A stretch of 64,000 bases of DNA, taken from positions 88,890,363-88,954,362 of the forward strand of contig CM061239.1 in the NCBI GenBank assembly GCA_030848705.1, in the 5' to 3' direction. Position numbers and translations under genes: made by a program. This stretch comes from Heracleum sosnowskyi (lineage: Eukaryota > Streptophyta > Magnoliopsida > Apiales > Apiaceae). The notes below the pieces were generated by a model. That model was not told where the DNA came from. It made no database searches and was given only the letters and a program-made list of their open reading frames with translations. Below are positions 56,711 through 64,000 of this stretch, piece after piece. Position 1 is the first letter of the stretch. Each line of letters starts with the position of its first letter.

Positions 56711-57914
56711 GGCTTGTTCTGACGATGATGATTCTACATCTTCAAATCAGGTACCCATTCTTACCTCTCTTGAAATGTCTCCCTCTCAATACAAGCAAAC
56801 TGTTGAAGATATGAGTACAGAGATGTTTAATATTCATACTAGTATGTTAGTTGCTAATGAAGAAATTGATAGGCTAATTGCTAAGAATATTGAACTTACT
56901 GAAAAGAATGAGGAACTTGAGTTAATGGTTATGAATCTTGATGGCTTGAAACATGAGGTTGAGTATCTTAAGAATAAAGTAGTTTGTGCTGAACATATAG
57001 AAAAAGCCCTTAAGGAACAAATTGCTGAAAATGAATTAAAGATAAGAAGTTATAGAAACTCTGCTGAGATTTTTCAAACCTATCATGAGGAACATACTGA
57101 GAACATTAAGGTTGGAGTTGGTTTTGAATATGAGAATGACAAGGGAAGGAAGAAGGCTAAGGGCAAGGAAAAAGAATCTTTTGTAAACAAAAATGCCCCA
57201 ACTATCTTATCTGGTGTCAAAGAGCCCATCTTCAAAAAGAGTGTTGTTGAGTTTGATGAAGAATCAATGGTCATCAAACAACAGTTATTTGAAGAAGATG
57301 AAGCTGCTAAAGACATACCTTCCTCTCCTAAATCTGTCACTCAGAAAGAAACCAAAGACAATCTTACCAAGAGTCCTAAGATCACTAAGGAAGCTGTTAA
57401 GGAAAAGAAACAAAACAGGAATGGAAAAGTAGGTGTTAACAAGAGTAACAGTTATGATTATGTGCCAAATTCCCCTAGGAAACAATGTCAGAAATGCTCA
57501 TCTGTTAATCATTTGACTCATAAGTGTAACAAATCTGTTAACAATGAAGTGGATAATCTAAGTAACCATTCTGTTGGCATGAATGATATCCACGATTCTT
57601 TCTGTGGTAAATCTAACTGCATGACATGCTATGTGACTGTGATTGTGATTGCTAATTGCTTATCTTTGAAGCAAAAACTTGACTATGCACACTCATGTGA
57701 ATCACACACACATATGCACACTCACATGACAGGATCCCCAATCAAAGTTGATAGGGTAAAGACTTCATGTGAGCCTAAGAGTGTCAACTCTAAAGCTTCC
57801 AAAATAGTGAAGTCTCCTACTGTGAAGAATGCTGATTATGATAGAAGAATCAATTACAAAAATGTTTCTAAATCAACTGGACCCTACCAAGTGTGGGTAC
57901 CAAAAACAACTTAG

Positions 57915-60900
57915 TCATATTGTGAATGCAGGGCAACGGGAATAAAAGAGTCATATGGATCTTGGACAGTGGATGCTCAAGTCACATGACTGGTGATATA
58001 GCCCTGCTATCACAATTTGAGGAGAAGGCTGGCCCATCAGTAACCTTTGGAAATGACAACATTGGTTATACAATGGGATATGACAATGTTGAAGCTGGAA
58101 ATGTCATAATTGAAGATGTAGCATTTGTTGAAGGACTAAAGCACAATCTCTTGAGTATTGGACAATTCACCAATAGGGGATTCAAAGTTGAATTTGTTGA
58201 AGATCAATGTCTAATATCCAACAGAGAAAGTGGTGAAGTTGCTTTAACTGGTGTAAAGAAAGGAAGCTTATTTGTGGCTAATCTAAAGGCTGCAGACAAG
58301 GGTGAAATTTGTTGTTTCTACACAAAAGTCACAAATGAAGAATTTTGGCTTTGGCACAAGAAACTGTCTCACTTAAATGTCAAGGCAATGAATTCTCTAG
58401 CAAAGAGAGACCTCATCAGAGACATGCCTGCTTTGGAATTTATTTAAGATGGAGCTTGTGAAGCATGTCAAAGAGGGAAGATAAAAAGGTCAAGTCACAA
58501 GAATAAACTGCTCAACTCAAACTCAAAACCTCTGCAGTTAATTCACATGGACCTATTTGGCCCTGTAAATGTAATGTCCCTTTCCAAGAAGAAATATTCT
58601 CTAGTTATGGTGGATGATTATTCAAGATACACTTGGGTGGAATTCCTATTTTCCAAGGATGAAACTCCTCAAGTTATTATAGAGCATATCAAGAGAGTTG
58701 ATAGAGAAGCACAAAACACTGGTTCCTCTGTGGTTTCTCTAAGAAGTGACAATGGAACTGAATTTAGAAATGCCACATTGTATGAATTCTGTAAAGACAA
58801 GGGCATTTCTCAACAATTTTCAGCTCCTAGAACTCCACAACAAAATGGAGTGGTAGAAAGAAAGAATAGAACTCTCATTGAAACTGCAAGAACAATGTTG
58901 TTGGATGCAAAGCTACCTACTAGCTTTTGGGCTGATGCTGTTAACATAGCATGTTATGTGCAAAATAGAACATTAATCAATAAGAGGTCTAGAAAAACTT
59001 CTTACTCTTTGATGACTGTAAAAAGAACATCCTTCAAGCATCTTCATGTATTTGGAAGCAAGTGTTTTGTGATGAAAGATACATCTGAGCATGTTGGAAA
59101 ATTTGATGCAAAGGCATTTGAAGGTATCTTCATTGGATACTCTCTGAAAAGGACATCATACAAAGTGTTTGTACCTGAGCAACACAAAGTGATGGAGAGC
59201 ATGGATGTTACTTTTAATGACAAGAAATTCCCTGGACTTGGAACAAATGAAAAAGACAGTATGCCATTGAGATTTGAAAATCAAGGATATCTTGAGGATT
59301 CTAAAAGTGAAGAAGAGACACCTGTTCTAACTGTTCCAAATGATGAAAGTAGTGAATTTGATAATCACCCACAAACACCTGTGCAAGGGAACAATAACAC
59401 AGGGGGAGAAGAAGAGAATTCCAATACTGGTGATCAAGATGTCTCTGAGTCAAGCCAAAGAGATGAACAGGGTCACACAAGAAAATGGGACAGAGCCCAC
59501 ACTAGAGAACAAATCATTGGTGATCCTAGTGAAGGTGTTAGAACAAAGAGAGCTACAATAAATACATGTCTTTATAGTTGCTTTCTAGCACAGGAAGAAC
59601 CAAAATTAATTGAAGAAGCTTTAAAGCACTCTAATTGGATTGTTGCCATGCAGGAAGAACTGAATCAATTTGAGAAGAACAAAGTTTGGGAATTAGTGCC
59701 ACCTCCTGAAGATAAGAATGTCATTGAAACCAAATGGGTATTCAGGAACAAAATGGATGAAGAAGGTGTGGTTGTGAGAAACAAAGCAAGGCTGGTTGCT
59801 AAAGGATACTGTCAACAAGAAGGCATTGATTATGATGAGACATTTGCACCTGTAGCTAGACTTGAGGCCATCAGGATATTTTTGGCTTTTACAGCTCATT
59901 CAGACTTCAAGGTGTATCAAATGGATGTGAAAAGTGCTTTTCTCAATGGTGATCTTGCTGAAGAAGTATATGTGTCCCAACCTCCTGGCTTTGAGAATGA
60001 AGAATTTCCAGACTTTTTGTACAGATTGCTCAAGGCACTCTATGGACTCAAACAGGCACCCAGAGCCTGGTATGAAACCCTCTCTCAATTTCTTCTTGAG
60101 CATCAATTCACAAGAGGGACAATTGATAAAACTCTATTCTTCAAGAAGCATGGTAATGATATCATTCTAGTTCAAATCTATGTGGATGATATAATTTTTG
60201 GCTCTTCAAATGAAAAACTCCTTCAAAGGTTTTCCAAGTTGATGCAAAGCAAGTATGAGATGAGTATGATGGGAGAGTTAACCTACTTCTTAGGTTTGAA
60301 AGTAACTCAAGGGAAGGATGGCATCTTCATAAATCAATCCAAGTATGTCAAAGACCTCTTGAAGAAATATGGTTTAGAAGATTCATCCCCTGTAAAAACT
60401 CCAATGTCAACTGCAATTAAGATTGACGAAGATAAAAGAGGAAAGAGAGTTGACATCAATGTTTACAGAGGCATGGTTGGATCATTACTCTATCTCACAG
60501 CTAGCAGGCAAGATATCATGTTTGCCACATGTCTATATGCAACGTTTCAATATGATCCCAATGAATCTCACATGATGGCAATCAAAAGAATCTTCAAATA
60601 TCTAAAGGGGTCTCCTAATCTTGGCTTATGGTATCCAAAGGGCACTGGGTTCAACCTGGTTGGTTACGCAGATTCTGATTATGCTGGATGTAGAATTGAC
60701 AGAAAAAGCACTTCAGGAAGCTGCCAATTCTTAGGCCAAAGGTTAGTATCCTGTTTCAGTAAGAAACAACAATCAACAACAACATCTACAGCTGAATATA
60801 TAATGCTGCTGGAAGCTGTTGTTCTCAATTGCTTTGGATTAAAAATCAACTCATGGATTATGGACTAGTGTTGGAAAACATTCCTCTGATGTGTGACAAT

Positions 60901-61116
60901 ACTAGTGCAATATCCATTGTTGCCAATCCTGTTAATCATTCTACTACAAAGCATATTGAGATAAGGTACCATTTCATTATGGAACATGCTGCAAATGGTA
61001 CTATAGCAGTATCTTATGTTCCAACTGAGAAACAATTAGCTGACATATTTACTAAACCTCTAAATGAAACAGTCTTCAATAGACTAGTGAGTGAAATTGG
61101 AATGCTCAATCCTTAA
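57915..61116 (+). pseudogene. pol: Element C pol, broken
   Basis: All copia pol domains are recognisable: protease DSGCSSHMTG, integrase HMDLFG / SDNGTEF / PQQNGVVERKNR, reverse transcriptase QMDVKSAFLNG and YVDD, and RNase H GYADSDYAGC. Breaks are TAA at 58445-58447 in the integrase N-terminal region and a frameshift near 60800 in RNase H, after which the frame continues at 60829-61116. Pol is also not in the gag frame here, unlike A. TTMATCL-type catalytic motifs remain, so decay is recent. Confidence 0.9.
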
Positions 61117-61349
61117 TTTACTAGTTCTAAGTAATTATGCTAGTTAATTGTTGCAGCAATAAATTTTCACTGTATTTAAATGCACTATTTGATTGGAGTG
61201 AAAATTAGCTGAGATATGATTTATAAATATTTCAGTATTCTACTGCATATTTTTCAAAATCATATTTGTTTGTGGAGTTGTGAGCCTTTAAGACATCTCT
61301 ATATAGGTGATTTAAAGAGTTCAAGACATAGTTCAAAGTAAACAGACCT

Positions 61350-61672
61350 ATATCGCAAACTGTCAAAGTTGTGAGACTTCGCGATATAGTTCAATTCTTG
61401 AGTTTGCGATATACTTATTGGACTTCGCGACACAGAATAACTATATCGACAAGTCCCCGCACATTGACATAATTTTATTTCAAAATTTTGATATATGTCT
61501 GACAAATTTATTGAAATTTCAAGCGAGAGTTCCCGACAAGGTATTTATACTATATCGCAAAGTCTCCCCTATACTCCTACCCTCTAGACTTTGCGACATA
61601 GCTCTTTTCTAGACTTTGCGGTGTACTTTGCAAGAATTCACGATACAAGCTATTTTGAGACTTCACGACATA
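61350..61672. repeat. GACTTYGCGAYATAG motif cluster in element C spacer
   Basis: About ten exact or near copies occur on both strands: near 61350, 61376, 61402, 61421, 61441, 61549, 61587, 61613, 61637 and 61657. Core forms are CTTCGCGATATAG, TATATCGCAAAGTC and GACTTTGCGACATAG. Spacing is irregular and the intervening bases differ. Confidence 0.85.
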
Positions 61673-61720
61673 GAAATAGTCTGTACATATTCATATCTCA
61701 ACATCGCACTGTCTCAGTCA

Positions 61721-61728
61721 TATAAATA
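61721..61728 (+). promoter_or_regulatory. TATA box before element C ORF3
   Basis: TATAAATA stands 108 bp before the ORF3 ATG and is followed by a pyrimidine-rich leader. Element A has a TATA-like site at 110 bp. Confidence 0.55.
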
Positions 61729-61828
61729 CTTTTTGTAAACACTTTCATATCTTTTCATCTTGTCGATTACTCTCAATTCTCAAACCTAATTCTAACTCTT
61801 TCCCCTCTTTTCAACCTCAAACTCAGAA

Positions 61829-64000
61829 ATGGCACCCAAATCTCAAACAGTTGCATCATCTTATCCCCTAGTCATACCCAAAGAAACCAATTTTCACACT
61901 ATCCCCTCTGATACTGAAGCCAACCCAAGGTACAAGTGCTTTGTACGCTTTTTAAACACATCCTACCTTCGCCAAGCTCTCACAATGAACCCACCTATGT
62001 ATGTTGACCTATTGGAAGCTTTCTGGAGGACTTCAACATGTTCTGTCATGGCCAAGGAGGATGGAACATCATTCATAGAGATACATTGCACGGTTGGAGG
62101 AAAGCAATTGCAGTTTGGGAAGAAAGAAGTGAATGAGACTTTTGGGTTTAAGACTGAGAATCATGATGCTGAAGCCAATGATAAACAGATGGTGGAGTTT
62201 TTGGACTTAATTAAGTATGTTGATACAATTGAGATGTCAAAATTGAATAAGAAGAATGTTAGGAGGGAGTGGTCGTATCTGTTTGATGCTCTCCAGAAGG
62301 TGTTCCTGTGCAGAAAGAAAGGATGTGATCAAATTAGCCACATTGCTGTGAAGCTTGCCTACTCCTTGGCCTACAATCAACAAATCAATGTTGGAGCAAT
62401 CATCACTCGAGAACTGGCTCAAAGGTTAGGCAAAACTCCACATGGCAGAGGTACTGAAATCTTCTATCCTCGCTTTATTCAATGCATTTTAAATCATCTA
62501 GATAATAAGTTGCATGAAGTAGAAGGTATAGACACAACAAAGCTGGCTTATCCTAAGTCCATGTCCAAAGTCATTTTTGGAACATTGGACACTAGGAATC
62601 AAGTGGATGTGGTTTTGAGTGTTACTGAGCATATGCAAGCAACATTCGAAACCTACACACTTTATAAGCCCATATATCATTCACTTTCCTGGAAAGGGAA
62701 GGCTAAGACTAATGGAGCTTCAGAGTCTAACCCAAGCCTCCCTAACCCATCCAGTCAACCATCTGCAAACACTACTCTAGTAATTAGGGAGCCAAGTGCA
62801 CCAACCTCTCTAAAGGTTGTTGCTACTAAAAAGAAGAGCAAGAAGAGAGCCATTGTTATTAATGATGATTCTGTAGATTTAGGTAGTGAGGAACCTGAGT
62901 CACAACTCACCAAACATAAGAAGAAATCCTTACAAGTAGCCTCCATTGAATCCTCCCAACAAGATTTAGATGTGTTAAAAGGGGTACACCTGTTACTGTC
63001 AATGGCCTCTCAACAGGACACTGGAATTGAAAAGAGTAGCCTCCCCACTACAACCTATAAAGAGTCGGCACAAAGTCAAGAACTGACTCTTTACTCAGGA
63101 GAACAACAGGGTGGCACTACACTGAGTGGAGAGCACATCACACTTAAAACTCCTCCTATTTCTCAGGGGGAGTTGCCAAAATCTAATCTCAACCCCATTT
63201 CTCTCTCAGAATCTCAAAATGCAAATATTTCTTCTCTTAAGGAGAGTCATTCTCATGACAATCCTACCTTTGATCATTCACTTTTTGATTCCGTGAATGA
63301 GCCAATATCAAGTGACATGGTGCATGACACTGTGCTCACCACCCAGGACATACATTCTGTTGGTCAGGAAATGCACACTGGGGCATATTCTAATGACACC
63401 AACAAAAACACAGAGGATTCACCAGTTTTCACTGGAGACTTTGTGCCAAACTCTCAAATCCTTGGGGATTTGGAACTACCTTCACAGGAATATAGAGATG
63501 ATGCTGTAACTCATCCCATTTCAATGGAGACAACATCATACTCTACAACCATTCCAAGGCTGGAGGAAACTCAAATACCTTTCATCCCTGTTGCAGAACC
63601 TTCATCTGCAACAGAAGTGCCTAGCACTAGCTCTAACTTGGCTCAGGCCACACTGTCACAATGGCTGGAGTCTGTGCACCATGACATGCCTTCAGGATCA
63701 TCATCTGTGCCCTCTCTATTGACCGAAGAAGCCCTCCAAAGCTTAAATGTGGCACAAATTGATGAGTTCTCAAAGATTGCTCAACATCTTCTTACAGCTG
63801 GCCTCCCAAACAAGGACTATGAGGCCATTCTCTTATGTCACAAGGAGGATGTTGAAGCTCAGAAAGACAAGATAATTGATGAGGCCCAACATGATGGTAA
63901 TGTGGATGTCTGGTTGGATGCCAAGAGAACCATGAAGCTCAAGGATGCTCTTGCATTTCTCAGGGAAGACTATCTTACAAGTTTGGGGTCAAATGCCAAA
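61829..64000 (+). CDS. Element C ORF3, open to the window end (at least 724 aa)
   Basis: The frame begins with ATGGCACCCAAA and stays open for exactly 724 codons up to the last base, so it is partial. Residues about 40-270 match the N-terminal domain of element A ORF3 (RFLNTSYL, LLEAFWRTS, REWSYLFDAL, INVGAII, YPRFIQCILN). A basic stretch with KKKSKKR follows near residue 335, then a Ser/Thr/Gln-rich disordered region, and from about residue 630 a helical segment (AQIDEFSKIAQHLL). I see no signal peptide or membrane helix. Function is unknown. It is intact although gag and pol of the same element are broken. Confidence 0.82.
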   Translation, partial: MAPKSQTVASSYPLVIPKETNFHTIPSDTEANPRYKCFVRFLNTSYLRQALTMNPPMYVDLLEAFWRTSTCSVMAKEDGTSFIEIHCTVGGKQLQFGKKEVNETFGFKTENHDAEANDKQMVEFLDLIKYVDTIEMSKLNKKNVRREWSYLFDALQKVFLCRKKGCDQISHIAVKLAYSLAYNQQINVGAIITRELAQRLGKTPHGRGTEIFYPRFIQCILNHLDNKLHEVEGIDTTKLAYPKSMSKVIFGTLDTRNQVDVVLSVTEHMQATFETYTLYKPIYHSLSWKGKAKTNGASESNPSLPNPSSQPSANTTLVIREPSAPTSLKVVATKKKSKKRAIVINDDSVDLGSEEPESQLTKHKKKSLQVASIESSQQDLDVLKGVHLLLSMASQQDTGIEKSSLPTTTYKESAQSQELTLYSGEQQGGTTLSGEHITLKTPPISQGELPKSNLNPISLSESQNANISSLKESHSHDNPTFDHSLFDSVNEPISSDMVHDTVLTTQDIHSVGQEMHTGAYSNDTNKNTEDSPVFTGDFVPNSQILGDLELPSQEYRDDAVTHPISMETTSYSTTIPRLEETQIPFIPVAEPSSATEVPSTSSNLAQATLSQWLESVHHDMPSGSSSVPSLLTEEALQSLNVAQIDEFSKIAQHLLTAGLPNKDYEAILLCHKEDVEAQKDKIIDEAQHDGNVDVWLDAKRTMKLKDALAFLREDYLTSLGSNAK

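Larger units (their letters stand above)
55049..57914 (+). pseudogene. gag: Element C gag, broken
   Basis: It is homologous to element A gag from about its residue 65 onward, with the same EPEKEK, SQYEAFMAQP and knuckle (CYNCNELGHFATEC) landmarks and a second Cys/His cluster (CQKCSSVNHLTHKC). Breaks are TAA at 55665-55667, TGA at 55863-55865 and a 571-bp MITE at 56132-56702. MITE plus duplication add 579 bp, a multiple of three, so the frame beyond it is unchanged. It ends with a UAG at the same site as in A, after a WVPKTT motif. It lacks the ACTGTCA-encoded repeat block found in A. Confidence 0.88.
61117..61828 (+). other. Element C pol-ORF3 spacer
   Basis: This 712-bp spacer holds a cluster of TTYGCGAYATAG copies and a TATA box before ORF3. 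There is no small ORF like that in A. Confidence 0.8.
55049..64000 (+). mobile_element. Element C: truncated, partly decayed Sirevirus-like element
   Basis: It shows the same gene order as A: gag, pol, spacer, ORF3. The 5' LTR, primer site and the first about 70 residues of gag are missing at the TRIM junction. The 3' end lies beyond the window. Gag has two nonsense codons and a MITE; pol has a nonsense codon and a frameshift; ORF3 is open to the window edge. Confidence 0.88.

Overview
The window is nuclear DNA of a flowering plant, most likely a eudicot. It is A+T-rich, its host genes have many exons with GT-AG introns, and it is full of LTR retrotransposons, MITEs and Helitrons. The species cannot be named from the sequence alone.

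Positions 1-18389 are a nested pair of Ty1/copia (Sirevirus-like) elements. Element A (74-14593) is complete: near-identical LTRs of 1057 and 1054 bp, a 5-bp target duplication TGCTG, an initiator-Met tRNA primer site, gag, pol, a small acidic ORF and a 1685-residue third ORF (ORF3). It sits inside the decayed ORF3 of an older element B (1-73 and 14594-18389), of which only the 3' part and the 3' LTR lie in the window.

Positions 18390-38600 carry three host genes that I could resolve to exon level, with phases and lengths that add up: a CDC50/ALIS-type P4-flippase subunit (+, 21231-24584, 339 aa), a secreted protein resembling class III substrate-binding proteins (-, 26030-29488, 430 aa), and a PRAF-type PH-RCC1-FYVE-BRX protein (-, 32062-38153, 1069 aa). 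The first two converge; the last two lie in tandem.

Positions 38600-54378 are gene-poor and A+T-rich, with Helitron ends, Stowaway-, Tourist- and hAT-like MITEs, short tandem duplications, microsatellites and one solo LTR (element D, 51781-53060, 5-bp target duplication GTTAG). Positions 54379-55048 are a TRIM-like element in minus orientation, joined abruptly to element C (55049 to the window end), a third Sirevirus-like element with dead gag and pol but an ORF3 still open at the window edge.

The most unusual signal is that each of the four LTR elements carries its own short motif, repeated far above chance and on both strands: TGACAG/CTGTCA in A, TCAGGA/TCCTGA in B, CTTYGCGAYATAG in C and AACTATCGAA in D. 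In A and B the motif lies both in the LTR and inside reading frames. A second signal is that ORF3 in A and C has a TATA-like box at the same distance (about 110 bp) before its ATG, which suggests an internal promoter.
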